Origin: Epiperipatus broadwayi
Lineage: Eukaryota; Onychophora; Udeonychophora; Euonychophora; Peripatidae
Direction: 5' to 3'
Length of the DNA: 64,000 bases
Assembly: GCA_028023455.1 (NCBI GenBank)
Contig: JAQFVV010000043.1
Span: forward strand, 2,789,483-2,853,482
In this document: in pieces, positions 11,691-23,820 of the stretch
Numbering within the stretch: position 1 is the first letter of the stretch
How the letters are laid out: every line of letters begins with the position of its first letter
Program-made: the position numbers and the translations under genes
The notes under the pieces: model-generated
Databases searched by the model: none
The model's input: the letters and a program-made list of their open reading frames with translations, nothing else
What the model was told of the DNA's origin: nothing

Positions 11691-11869
11691 AGCAGTAATG
11701 TATAATCATCAGTTATGATTATTCAGCATTCCTTAGTTCATTGTGTTTTATAATTTCTATAATTTGAGTTATATCATGATTTTTAATGAGCCTTTAATTA
11801 TTAAAGTGATTTAAATCATTATATTAAAAAATTCTTAATAGAATATTTATTGCTCATGAATTCATAAGA

Positions 11870-11970
11870 ATTAGGAACCCTGGAAGTGATGAGTTGGATC
11901 TTGATTTCTGGACTTTGAGCTCTGATTTGCCATTCTACCACTGTACCAAAACACACACACACACAAAAGA
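11870..11970 (-). mobile_element. Possible tRNA-derived SINE head
   Basis: The - strand reads GGTACAGTGGTAGAATG near 11952-11936, close to the A-box region of Gly/Glu-type tRNAs. The B-box region is weak. A short CA run (about 11951-11967) abuts the A-box end. No target duplication was identified, so this is tentative. Confidence 0.4.
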
Positions 11971-14129
11971 TAAGTAATTCCTCTACTTATCACTAGAGAT
12001 CAGGAGTGCTTAGGTTAAGATGAAATTGATTAGAAAAAAAAAGAATTATGGAAAATGAATATAAAAAAAAAGCTTGAAGTTATATAAGAATAAAAGTTAT
12101 ATAAAATATATGATAATAAAAAGAACTTATTACTATTTGGTTATACCAAGAAAACAAAGGCTAGAATGGAATAAGAATTTGTAGATATAGTACTTAAGGA
12201 GCTGGGGAGAAAAGTATTGAAAACCTATTTTTGAAATGTAAGATATTAAAAGAGAATGAGGATAAATTGTATGAAGAATAAAGATATTTAAAGATAAAGG
12301 GAAATGAAAAAGTTACAGCTATTTGATATTTTATTTACTTCTTAATGATGAAATTGAGAGATAAATGAGGGTAGAATTGTGAAACTAATAGAATTTTTTT
12401 TATTAAAATGTGATACAAGGAAAAAAAAAAAAGAAATGAATCAGGGCTAGAAAAATGATTTGATAATAAGCAGTAGGTAGTAGTTGAATTTATTGTAGTA
12501 TATAATGGTTTTATAAAATGCGTAATGGATTTCTGGTCATATAGCATATGTGCAGAGACTTTAGATTTTTGTTTAAAAGTAAAAGCTACTTTACTCATTC
12601 TTATCACATCACATTGTAGAATGAAAGACAATAATGGTAGGCAAGTAGAAATAAATATATGATAATATTCAATCTTTTTCTTATTTGAAAAGGAGATACA
12701 ATTTTATAAGAAATTCGGACTGCAGATCTAGTTTATTTGGGACATGTGAGAATATTGAGTACCTATTTTGAAATCATTGAAAATGATCTGGATAGATAGA
12801 TTGTATGGAAAATGGGAGAAATATAAAAGTGAATGGAGTGAAAGAGAGAGATCTTTTAGGTTTTGTTCAAGTCTTTATGATGAGAAAATTTTTATTAAAG
12901 TGGGAAAGAAAACAAAAAAACTGAATGATATGATGATTGTTAATTGTAAAGGATAAATTGAGGGATGGTGGTAGTAGAAAGTAGTTAGATTTACAATCAT
13001 TCAAAAGGTTTTAGAGGGAATGAAGCTTAATTTGACTAACAGAATATTTGCGCATGTGGTCTAGTACATAAACTTCTGACTTCAATTATGGATAAACCAC
13101 TTTACATTATTACAAAAAGATTTAGAAGTATTTGAAAATTTAAATGCAAAATTTTATAGAAGAATTGATATGAATAGGTAGGGGATAAGGGATTAATAGG
13201 TTAGGGAAGATAATGAATTTAAAACTTATTATAGTGTAATTATAATATAAAGAGGTGTAAACATATGTTTGGTTAGAATTAATAAAACTAATAAAAAAGC
13301 AGTAAACAGTTTAAAAAGTGTAAAACAAAGGGAAAGAATATATAGAGATATAAAAAGACTATTAAGAAACAATTAGGCGGCAGGGAAAGAATGAGATGTC
13401 TTAGTTAATGAGGAATTATCTGAGGGAATTAATAGTGTAGGAAAGGGAAGGTTCGAATAAATTTTGAAACTATATTAGGAAAAATTAAAAAAAGAAAGGC
13501 TGTTTTATTATAGACACATAGAGGGAAGGTGATTGTAAAGAGAAGTTAAAAAAAATTGCTGTATTTGAAAAAAGGAGAGATGATAGAGAAATGGTAAGTA
13601 AATCTGTTTTGTTAGAGAAGTTAATTCAAGAACTAATGGATAAAACAAAACAATAGATTGATCAAACAACACAAATCAAGGGAAATGGATAATTTGCCTG
13701 TTAAACATCAATATGTATGAGAAACTACACAAGGGTTGGTTTAACAGAAAGCTTTATCAAAATTGTAGGCAATAAGATTCCAGTGAAATAGAAGGATATG
13801 TATTTTAGATTATTATATAAAGGGATATGCATTTTGTTTAAGGAGGTTGATAGAAATAATTCCATTATTATTTATTTGGTTGAAATGTTTTATAGGGAAT
13901 ATAATTATTTATATTATTTTTAGTTATAGAAAAATTTACGATAGGGTAATTACAAAATGAATTGTGGAAAAATATTGGTGGAAGTTAAATGTGAAATTGA
14001 GTTGAAACAGGAATTTCCCTTATTATCCTTATTAATTATTTGCTTTTGAGAGAAATGAATGTCAAGATGGAAAGATTGGGGATAGGGATAGGATTTTTAT
14101 AATGATAACAAGAATAATATACATAATGT
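11971..14129. other. Purine-rich AT sequence, unassigned
   Basis: A-rich sequence with many short open frames but no domain that I can recognise. The part nearest 14.1 kb may be a decayed 5' portion of the LINE that follows; this cannot be confirmed by eye. Confidence 0.35.
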
Positions 14130-16440
14130 GGCAGTTTTTTTTTTTTTAAAAAAGAACTGTTTATTATGAATTCTTTCTTTGAAAAAAATGCTAAAAGGAA
14201 ATGGACATGGAAGCATTCAAATGATATTTTGAATAGCAGAAAAAATATATTTCAGGGTTGTAATATTTTTAATAGATTCAACACTGTGATTATCAATTAG
14301 GAGATGTTTACAAAACTAGAGAGTAGAAAACTATTAAGAAAGTCAGTATTAATAGTTAATTCTAACTTTCAGAAGCCTTCCATTGAACTTAAGTTAGAAC
14401 TTACAAATGGTTTTAAAATATTAGCAGATTTTGAAGATGACTCAGATTTGAATTAAATCAAGAAGATAACTGATACATAATTAAGAAGTTGCAAACAAGA
14501 TATCTGATATAAAAAAGCAGCAATTTGCCAGTAAATTTTCTGTTGAAACAAACAAATGCGTGAAGAAAAGAAGGAATGTGAAATTTTTTAAAAATGATCC
14601 ATTAAGAAGAATTCAATATGATTTGAAAAAAAAGTTAATTAATGATATAATAAAATATAATTTGTGAATTACCAAGGAAAGTTAAGGTTCAAAAATTTAA
14701 AATAATATTTTGATATTGGAAGGAAAGTTATTTCTGCAATAAGACAAAAAGATGCTATTATTATTAAAAGGAGATGATATAATGAAGTGTGTAGAAGAGT
14801 TTGATAAAGCATTACATAGGAATAGAGAATAAGAAAAAAATGATCTCTTACAGTTATTATATTTTAAAAATTTTTAATGAAATGAGACATGCTCAAGAAA
14901 TGATAGAATTATAATTGATATTTTTAAAAAAGTCAGTGAAGAAGTAAAAAAATTTTTGGCAAAGTTATATACCATATATCCAAATGATAAAGATGTAACA
15001 GATGATTGGAAGAAAACTAGTAATTTTGTTATTTAAAAAAGTTAATAAAGAAGATATTAGAAATTACAGACTCATCAATCTTTCATGACTTTTACATAAA
15101 ATTTTTACCAAGATAATTACAATTTGTCTACAGCAAACTTTTAATTTTAACCAACCAAAAGAACAAGCTAGATTTAAAAGTGGTTTTAGTACAGTGGATC
15201 ATAGAAAGAACCAATGAATATGAGTTGTCATTATGGTTTGGATTTGTAGATTATGAAAAGGCATTTGGTTTTATAAACATTTCTCCAGTGATTAATGCAT
15301 TGGATCCTCAAGATATAGACCAAGTATATTGTATTATTCTGAAGAATATTTATCAACATTCAATAGTAATTATTGAATAACATGGTGATAGATGAAAATT
15401 AATGTTGGGAAATGTATACAATAGCATGATTAATTTTATAAGAAATATATTGTAGATAAAGGAATAAAAATAAGTAGAGATTATTTGTCATCAGGATTTT
15501 GCAAATGATGATGATGTTTTTGTAAATAATGCTTCAGAGCTTCGGTAAATATTGCAAGAACAGAAAGTAGGACAAGATAATACGAAAAAGGCTAATGTAA
15601 TGCCCAATGGAATTTCTTAGAAGAAGAAAATATAGATTGATAGTCATGAATTAGAAGAAGTTAACAATGACAAATACTTTGGTTGGATTATTAATATAGA
15701 GGGAAACATAAATGATGAAATTATTCATAGACTTAAACTTGGATACAGGGCTTTTGATAAAAATAACTTAATATTAAGAGGTTATGTGCGTTAAAAGAAA
15801 AGTTTTAGTAAATGTGTTTTACCAATCCCTATGTATGAATCTGAGACTTGGACATTTAACAGAAGAGCAATGAAGTGCGGAGAGATATATGATAGGTGGC
15901 TGGTATATTGTGGAGAAAAGAGGCTAAAGGTCAAAGAAACTGGATCAAACATGGAGAGATCTTTGTCCATTAGTAATAGTTGAAAATGGTGATAACAGCA
16001 GTTTTTGCAAATACTCTAAAATATATGGAACTATTATTAAAGAAGTATGCATAGAAAGAAATACAAAAGCTAAATTCAGGGAGAAAAAAATCTAAGATAT
16101 ATAATTAATGGGAAAAACTGAAGAATAAGAAAAAAGAGATTTTCTTATAGTAATGGAAGAGTATAGATATTTTAATACTTTGTTAGATATAGATGACCAT
16201 AAGACAAGCAAAAAATAGAATAGGGATAATTAGAAGTCTGGCATGTTTTCATGTTATCAATATAAGATATGGAAAATAATTTGGGTTAATGTATGAAAAA
16301 GTTGTATATTGGCAGGAGTCTTGGAAGTTTTTCAATAGAATTTAAAAGTCCTAAAAAAAGATCACATCTCAGATGTATGGTTGAAATAATGAAGTCTCAT
16401 CCCGCAATATATTAATAATGGTTGAAAATGATGATGATGA
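14130..16440 (+). mobile_element. RTE-like LINE relic, copy 1
   Basis: A collinear but frame-broken non-LTR retrotransposon. A block at about 14160-14450 matches an endonuclease C-terminal region (N-x-F-F-E-K-x-A-x-R-K-W-T-W) and is closely related to 60910-61070, where the D-Y-I and S-D-H signatures survive. The RT core appears at 15180-15380 with a F-V-D-Y-E-K-A-F box, and an F-A-N-D-D version of the catalytic F-A-D-D box lies near 15490. The 3' end is followed by a GAT-repeat tail (16425-16441), typical of RTE-type elements that end in short tandem repeats. It is dead through many stops and indels. Confidence 0.75.
15180..15380 (+). pseudogene. LINE reverse transcriptase core fragment
   Basis: A 66-codon open piece holding the RT motif with the first catalytic aspartate (F-V-D-Y-E-K-A-F), preceded by an E-R-T-N-E-Y stretch and followed by a helix leading to L-K-N-I-Y. 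This order is characteristic of the RTE-like endonuclease/reverse-transcriptase family. It is a fragment of a polyprotein normally near 1000 residues. Confidence 0.75.
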
Positions 16441-16650
16441 TTTTTCCCCACTATAGTTTATGTATACAATCATATCATAAAGATATTTTTTTGAAATTTA
16501 TTTAATTTACCAAAGTAAAGATTTTCAAAATATCCTAAATAAGAAGAACATGCTAACATATTTTGCCAAATATACAATAGAAATGTAAATCCATGACTTG
16601 AAATGAACTAAAGCAAAATACAATGATTTGTTTGTTTATAATAAACATTA

Positions 16651-16981
16651 TATATAGAGCTCGCAAATAAGCTCTTAACAAGCTTTGCAGAATATCCCCA
16701 ATCCCAGACTGGTTTCTGCTACTGGCTTCCTCAGTGAGTGCTAGGATATTCAAGCATTAGATTAAAAATACCAGAACAAGTCCAGCACTTTATCTAATGT
16801 ATAACTATTAAATAGAAAATCTGAAATTTTCAGACATCCATATGTCTTTAAATTCAGCTATCTAACTTAAATAGGCACAAATAAATAGCTTGTTAAGAGC
16901 TTATTTCGAGCTCTATATATAACATTTGTAATACAAGCTTATTAAATTAGGTCATGTGACATCTGACTTGATATTTTTGTA
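16651..16981. mobile_element. Family Y foldback element with hammerhead core
   Basis: 331 bp flanked by an exact 13-bp duplication (ataataaacatta, 16638-16650 and 16982-16994). The outer arms (about 16651-16690 and 16868-16915) are inverted repeats around GAGCTC...AAGCTCTTAACAAG. The right arm is followed by a one-sided tail of about 65 bp that includes GTCATGTGACATCTGACTTG. A hammerhead core lies in the left arm on the - strand. The plan (arm, inverted arm, tail, variable duplication) is shared with families Z and X. Confidence 0.75.
16703..16738 (-). ncRNA. Hammerhead ribozyme motif, family Y
   Basis: On the - strand: a CUGAGGA box (16734-16728) that fits the CUGANGA core, a short GC/GC stem II with a 5-nt loop, GAA, then stem III as AC/GU closed by a two-base CA loop, then C as the cleavage-site base. 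Stem I pairs CUCA just before the core with UGGG just after the cleavage site (one G-U pair). All invariant core positions are present. Self-cleavage is inferred, not shown. Confidence 0.6.
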
Positions 16982-16994
16982 ATAATAAACATTA

Positions 16995-17510
16995 AGAATA
17001 ATAACATATCAGTTCAAATTGAAAACGTTGTTTTAGTTCATTCACAGAAGAAAAAAGAAAAGTGTTATTATAATATGTTCTACAATATCAAAAAAGCAAT
17101 AAAACCATTATTTCTATTATATTTTTTTATGAAATATTTAAAAACTTGCTAAGAAATAATGCTGACTAGATAAGGGTAGTTATAATAAACACTGACCATG
17201 TATATGAACATTTTAAACAGTCAAGTAAAATAAGCTATATGAATTATAGTGGAAAGTTTAATAAGTATTCTTAATCTTATGTTTACATAAATTCAATTTT
17301 GGTTTGTATGCATATCATTTGAGTTTTGATCTCTGGTTGTCTGGTGTTACATAAAATTTATATTTAGAGTCCTACATAATTCTTGTAGGTGTATGCTCTT
17401 TTTTAAACATGAATTTTTAGTATTATATAAACTTTATTTAAAAGTGATTATTTAAATGTCTTTAGAATAATTATTAAATTTAATATATATATTTTTTAAC
17501 CAAATTCCAG
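16995..17510 (+). other. Presumed intron upstream of host exon
   Basis: AT-rich, ending in a T-rich tract and TTCCAG at 17505-17510, a plausible 3' splice site for the exon that starts at 17511. Confidence 0.5.
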
Positions 17511-17801
17511 AGTGCTGTAAATATTCTTAAACAGTTTGGTTATGTGGAGGAACTTCAGCATGGACTCTCGTTTCCTGATAATGAAGAGCCGAATCCTAGT
17601 AAAGTTGCTAAATTAACTGGAGAATTAATGTTGGCAACTGAAGAACTTAATGCTTATTATGAAGGAAGGCATCCCGTCACTTCACGGTTGGAAGAATTTA
17701 TTCCAGAAAGTGCCAGAAGAAATCCAAATCAGCCATTAAACATTGAACAAGAGCACAATACTGTTGTTAATAATGAAGATACAAAAACTGAATCTAATCA
17801 G
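17511..17801 (+). CDS. Internal exon of an unidentified host gene
   Basis: An open block of exactly 291 nt (97 codons) that begins after a T-rich tract ending CCAG (17510) and ends before a GT donor (CAG|GTATCT, intron starting 17802). Both boundaries are phase 0. Base composition is markedly richer in G and C than the flanks. The encoded segment starts SAVNILKQFGYVEEL, is hydrophilic, rich in Glu and Asn, has an amphipathic helical section in the middle (residues about 36-52) and a polar, probably disordered C-terminal third. No membrane segment or catalytic motif is visible. I do not recognise the family. The open frame carries on about 15 codons past the donor, which is read-through into intron. 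No other exon of the gene was found in the window, so its introns must be long, in keeping with the 9.7 kb here before the next large element. Splice-site quality plus composition make this the only host coding segment I would defend. Confidence 0.75.
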
Positions 17802-20800
17802 GTATCTTTGATAAATAAAATTTTATTAAGATTTAAAAGAAATTGATAATTTTTAAATGATTTTTATAAAAAAAATGTTAATTGAATTTTCAAATTTATT
17901 CATATTTATTACAGATTAAAGTATTTTTTAAGAAGTATTTTTTATATAAAGGTTATTTTGTCAATAATTTTTTTAGTACTTTCTTATCTCTTTCATCTGT
18001 AGCAAAACATGGGATCACTTTTATTTAAGCATTATTAATGTTATACAGTATATATATTAATAACATATATTTATATATATAAAGCAACAAAAGTGTGATT
18101 AGAAAAAGAATGTAATATAAAATAATATATAATCACACTTAATTTTTTTTTAAAAGGAGAAATGAGTGAACCATAACTATTTATTTATAAGTGTAAATTC
18201 TAAATAATTTTATATTTATTATAAACATATCTTATTTGGTTGCATTCTTAAATGTTAGATAATATAAAGTCTGTGTATGAATCTTCTACATATGCAATAT
18301 GATTAAAATCGCACAAATAGGCATACATGCAGATACATAATTAATTTTCCTTTTTAATATTACATCAATGAAATATAATTTGAAAAATTTGTTTAGAAAA
18401 TAAAATTGAGAATTTGATAGATATTTTTTTAGGTTTTTATTTCATTATATATGAAGAGTATTGCTTGTTTTAAAATCAAACTTTTGAAAGTCGGAGAGCT
18501 TCAAAAATTCATACCAAATTTTTTACAGATATTGTTTTACAAAATATCATTTGCTTAGTTCTTTACTATAAGTAATAAACAGTTAGCAATTATTGTGTTG
18601 TGAAATTAATTTAGATGTTTGATTATAATGAATGATAGAAATGTTTAATATTTAAAAAGTGTGATGACATTTATAAAAAATCGTTTGTAAGTCTACAGCA
18701 AGTAGTTTATATATTTTGAAGACATTTTCTCTTCAAATCACAAGCCATTGTAGAATAATTGGGCAAAATGGTAAATAATTCATTAGCTATAATGAGTGGA
18801 TCATCTTAAAATCTTAAGACTGGAAAGGAAGTGATATATATACATATAAGTACAATTAAACTTGGCTGAAGTATGCAAAAAATTTAGATAATCTGTTAAT
18901 TGAGTGAATGGAAATGAATATAGCCAATACATAAAATGAAAAAAACATTGTGGATTTATTAAAATAATAAAATTTGAATTATAGCCAAAAATAGATATTC
19001 TCTTTTCATTATAAACTGCTTAGTTATTATTTAAAATATCATGGTCAAAACTTATGGGAAACAATTCCAAATTACAAACTACTGAATGTATTTTGTTATA
19101 TTAAAATGTAAGTTTGCTTTATCTTTTAATATATTTGTTTAAGGTACAATATTTTTAAATTTGTGAAATTCTTTACCTTGTAATCATTCTATGAAATTTT
19201 TTTGTCATTTGATTTTATCTGCAAATTCTAAATTCAAAAAGAATTTTTTTAAAACATTACACTAAACTAACTTAATATTAATGTTTTCAGTTTATATTCT
19301 TCAAATCTTTATTTTCAAATTGTGTTATTTTAAGTTTATCTATATATGTTTAACTCCTTGCATTTAACATTAATAAATATGTTTTTCTTACATGTGGGTA
19401 TAGTCATGAAAAACTCTTGACTGTAGCTTGAAGTTTAACTTTCTATTTTTATTGTATTTTTGTCTAATTTTTTGAACATATACTTTTAGATATTGTTTAA
19501 TATTATTTTTTTCACTATCTGTAAAAAATTATATTTCAAAAATGTCATAAAAATACTCAAAGTATTTATCAAGTTGTGAAAGATTATAATTTTAATAATA
19601 TATCAAAATTTAAGTAAATACCTTATTTATTTATTTTATAAAAATAAATGCTAGTTATATATACTGTTTTTCATAATATTGATCAATACATTGTTAAGTT
19701 ATCATGATTTATAATTTTTTACAATAATTTAAATACTTAGCATAATCTTGCAAAACCAATTTGTTGAATTATAATTAATTGTTAAAAGCAAAGATTAAAA
19801 TTCATTTTTCATAGATATTCTTGTATTAAAAGAAGATTATTTAAGTTAGAAATAATAGTTTAATTTGTTTTTCTTATTGCCAGAATGTCATGATTGTGCA
19901 AAGGGTTGTCTAGATTTTTTTATATTAAAAATTATTAGACAATTTTTGTTTAAATGAAGTTTTAGTTTTTTAAAATACATTTGTCTAGAGAAATGTAAAT
20001 GAATTAAATTGTTTTAATATTTATATTTTTTATAGTATATAATATTGTAGTAAATCAAATTTGCAAGCATTTTATTCGTCTGCGTATCGAAGTGATAGCT
20101 TTCTTTTTTATTACCTATTACTAAGTGCATTTTCAATGCAGACAAATAAACATTTGCAAATTTGAATTTCAAATACAAACGAAGGACAAAAAAATCAATA
20201 TTAAATAATTAAAGTAGTAAAATTGATAGTCATAAAAATTTTTGTAAAGGTTTTGAAAGCTAATTGGACAGATTATAATCCAGTATTTTATTTATTTTAT
20301 GATCTTCAATTCAATTCAATGCAATGTGTTAACCAGATTTATTGTAATAATTAGACTTTCTGTATGGATGCTAAGTTTTGTGAGTGCACAAAAATATTAT
20401 AGCCAAATTTGTTGATCTAAGAATTGACATAATGATATATCATCTTTATTAGCGATTATTGAATGCTTGAGGGCATTTTTTTTTAAAATAAATATAATTT
20501 GCTTTTTGTCAGAAGCTATATACATACATGACTGACTCATATTTTTACATTTGTCTGCATTTGGTGTCATAATTTATTATATTAAAAATATATATAGTTG
20601 CAAAATAATATGTAGAAATTATAAAATTCACTATTAAAATAATTATTTTGTTTATTAAAGAAATACTTCTTAATTGTTTTATTAATCTTAATAAATATGA
20701 TGGAATAGAAATTTCTTTGATTTCATGATTAATTCTGATTAAGTTTAAAATAGCAGTTATTTTGAAAATTCAATTAATTAGCTACCAAGCTCAAAGTTTG

Positions 20801-21553
20801 TTGCTAATTCACATTTCATTTTTTTGTACAACCAAATTTTATTATTTATAAAAAAAGGTTAATTATTGATTGGGGGAAAGAGGGTCATATAAAAAGTTTG
20901 ACATTTTGCAATAACATGTCGGTAGAAATTTTTTTATTTTAAATTAATTTATTACTTGTTATATATTAATAAAACTTAAGAATTTCTGCAACAAATTTTG
21001 TGGTATAAGCATTATTGTAGAAATTCAGACATCTTAAATTTTATTACCAAATGTTATATCTACAAATTGAAATATATTTATTATATGTGTTAAAAAAATA
21101 AAAACTGAAATCTGTTTCAAAAATTGTATTGATTTGTGATTCCCTTTTTCCTATTTTGAATTTCCTATTGCCATTTAGCAGAAAAAATGTTTTGCTAGCA
21201 TCTGCTTTATTTCTTTAATTTCTTCCACTAATAATTTCTTTCGGTTTTTAAAAAAATGCTCATAACTTTAATAGCATGTTTTAAAATACTAATTTGTGTA
21301 AACATTGTAAATAATTCATTACTTATTTCAGTTTGTAGTAATTTATTTAAAAATGAAAACTACATTTTGATTTTGAATTTATAAATAACTTTTTTTTGCA
21401 GAAAAGTTGAAAATATTTCATGATTTATAGTTGAAATATATGGTATTTGTGAATTTTTAAGTAAACCAAGATGGTAGCTCATATTTTTGTTAAATCTACA
21501 GTTTTGGGGCCTCCCAAAAATGTTTACAAAAAAATAACCTGCTACAAAACATC
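17802..21553 (+). other. Presumed long intron, AT-rich
   Basis: Very AT-rich with abundant T runs. The only structure noted is the small inverted repeat at 20052-20169. No further exon with paired splice sites was convincing. Confidence 0.4.
20052..20169. repeat. Short inverted repeat, 32-bp arms
   Basis: Arms at 20052-20083 and 20138-20169 (ATTTGCAA...GTCTGC against GCAGAC...TTGCAAAT) pair with a few mismatches around a 54-bp centre. Size and form fit a small MITE; no target duplication was identified. Confidence 0.6.
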
Positions 21554-21566
21554 ATATTTAATATTT

Positions 21567-21955
21567 TAAGCCAATAAACATCACATGATTACCACCTCTT
21601 ATGCTTGTGTATAATTGTTGTTAAAACAGCCAAAACTCACTATGCGTATTGCCACACACAACAAACTAGAGTAATCAATGGATGACAGAAGGCTTGTGCA
21701 TAAAATCCCCATCTAGTACCTACTCATCCAATATCCCCAGACTAGTTTCTGGCTTGTGGCCTTCGTCCTAAGATCTAGGTGCAGTACTCTCAGATCCAAA
21801 GCTCCTCACTGATGAAGGCCACAAGCCAGAAACTAGTCTGGGGATATTGAATGAGTAGGTACTAGATGAGGATTTTATGCACAAGCCTTCTGTCATCCAT
21901 TGATTACTCTAGCTTGTTGTGTGTGGCAATACGTATAGTGAGTTTTGCCTGTTTT
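21567..21955. mobile_element. Family Z foldback element, full two-arm copy
   Basis: 389 bp flanked by an exact 13-bp duplication (atatttaatattt, 21554-21566 and 21956-21968). From left: a tail of about 65 bp (CCAATAAACATCACATGATT...), an antisense arm (about 21632-21770), a short centre, then the sense arm (about 21800-21955) that is nearly its reverse complement. The sense arm begins with a hammerhead core. The antisense arm is damaged at the matching CUGAUGA position. No protein is encoded. Single- and two-arm copies elsewhere in the window have the same tail. Confidence 0.85.
21803..21844 (+). ncRNA. Hammerhead ribozyme motif, family Z (best copy)
   Basis: CUGAUGA at 21809-21815, stem II GGC/GCC with a CACAA loop (21817-21827), GAA at 21829-21831, stem III AC/GU closed by a two-base UA loop (21832-21837), cleavage-site C at 21838. 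Stem I pairs UCCUCA (21803-21808) with UGGGGA (21839-21844) at all six positions, one as G-U. GUC is the canonical cleavage triplet. The weak points are a short stem II flanked by an A-A mismatch and a very short stem III, as in known hammerheads that work best as dimers. Confidence 0.75.
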
Positions 21956-21968
21956 ATATTTAATATTT

Positions 21969-23233
21969 ACATTTTATTTTTATTACTGTTATTTTAAAAG
22001 AAGAAATCCTTGTGGAAAAATTAATTACAATATTTACTGTTTATTTTTTTGGGATTACCTTATTAACAGAAAAAAATATATAAATACAATATTTATGCTT
22101 TATTCATGTCAGTGTCATGCAGTCATATCGTGATTATTAACGTGCACTTTTTGGAAGGGCAAGATTCTCTATCTTTAGAAATAGTTCACCGCATCACTTT
22201 CTGTGACACAAAGGTCCCAAATTTTTATCATTATGACAATTTACCAAAAAAACTGCTAACAAAAAGTCATGCTCATTGGAACCCCAGTGTTGAGAGTGTC
22301 TCGTCACTTCCTATACTATAAGTAAAAAAAAAAAATTGTAATAAAGCTTCTTGTTGAAATTTATCAAAATTTATTCTTTTTTTTAAAATTTAACAATTGA
22401 TTTGGTATTTTGTTTTCATTTAACAACTAATACATCTTCGGTAGATTATAGGCCCTTGAAACTGTACATTTATCAAAAATAGGGGCTGCCATCTTGATAT
22501 ACTTGAAAACTTGCAAGTACCAAATATATATATATATATTTTACATAGATATTTTTTCTCTTCTAAATGAAACAATTTTTGAGTATTATTGAAAAATTGC
22601 ATACTAAACAAGTATTACACGACCGCTTTTAATTTTTATTTTGGTGTAATGAATAATAATTTCTCATTAGGCATAGTTTGAAGTTTGTATGCATAGGCTA
22701 TGAGATTTGAAACCATGTTGGTCTTTTTCAGAACTATATAACAGTGCACAGAGAGTAAATATTCTTCCTCTTTAATTATTGACATATTTTTAAATATTTT
22801 TTATATAATCTAATGGCATTTGTTTTGCAGATCTTTTAATTTTTAGTAATACAGTAATAATTTGTTTTGTATCTAATAAATTATGGTTGCTCTTTAATGA
22901 AACGGGTTGTACATCTAATTTAATGATAAGCAAATTATCTAACTTATATATATATATTAATTTGCAGCAGTAAAATTATATAGCAAATTAATTATTTTAT
23001 AAATAAAACAGACGTAACTATTAGAAATTCTGAATGAAATATAAATATTTAATTATTACAATTAATTAATTATGAATTAATTATTAACTCTTATTTTAAG
23101 TAAGAAAAAGAAAAAAAGATAAAAATCATGAATTAATTATTGTTTATTACGACTTATATGTATATGTTTTTTTTAAACGTATATATTGTTGATCAGATAT
23201 TAGGTACTATATACATTAATATGTTTATATAAA
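21969..23233. other. AT-rich sequence, no gene recognised
   Basis: Contains TA microsatellite runs (for example near 22527 and 22950). Short open frames carry no domain. Confidence 0.4.
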
Positions 23234-23245
23234 ATATGGAAAATA

Positions 23246-23403
23246 AAATCATCAAAACGTCACATGATCATCATTTCATATGCTTACACATCAATTAATA
23301 AGAGTACCAAACTCTCCATATAATAGTGCCTCCAGTGCGTTCATTGATTAGGAAGGCTTGCACTTGGTGGCACTACTGTATGAAGCATTAGGTACTTTTA
23401 TTA
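23246..23403. mobile_element. Family Z element, decayed copy
   Basis: 158 bp flanked by an exact 12-bp duplication (atatggaaaata, 23234-23245 and 23404-23415). It has the tail (GTCACATGATCATCATTTC), then diverged arm sequence with the TCTCCATA-AATAGTG and GGCACTACTGTATG inverted ends. The hammerhead part is absent. Confidence 0.7.
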
Positions 23404-23519
23404 ATATGGAAAATACACAAGAACACTTTCTATATCGTTTTAATAAGGACATTCTGGGGGGAGGGGGCATTGCTTTATTATAATAATACTTATAGTTTTT
23501 GTTTTAAAGCAGTGATCCT

Positions 23520-23812
23520 CATCCTGTGGGGCATGCCTCCTAAAGGGGTGTAAAATAATAAGGGGGAGGGATGCAAAGACATGAAAAATAGACAAAAATT
23601 TGGATTAAAAAACTATTTATGGAAACCAAAATAAGAAAAGATATATTCTGATAAATGTCACCCTTAAAAATGGGTAAATACATGTAAGTAATACAAAAAC
23701 ATATTTTGATAAATATAGAAAAAAAGTATTAGGATTCCAAAAAATCATTGGAATAAGGGAGGAGTTGATGCAGAAAGTTGGGTCCCAAATATTAAATGGT
23801 TGAGATCCACTG
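23520..23812. mobile_element. Non-autonomous hAT-type element (MITE)
   Basis: 293 bp. The ends CAGTGATCCTCATCC and, on the other strand, CAGTGGATCTCAACC are terminal inverted repeats of the CAGTG type found in animal hAT elements. Flanks ttttaaag (23512-23519) and gtttaaag (23813-23820) agree at 7 of 8 bases, matching the 8-bp hAT duplication. Noncoding interior. Confidence 0.75.
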
Positions 23813-23820
23813 GTTTAAAG

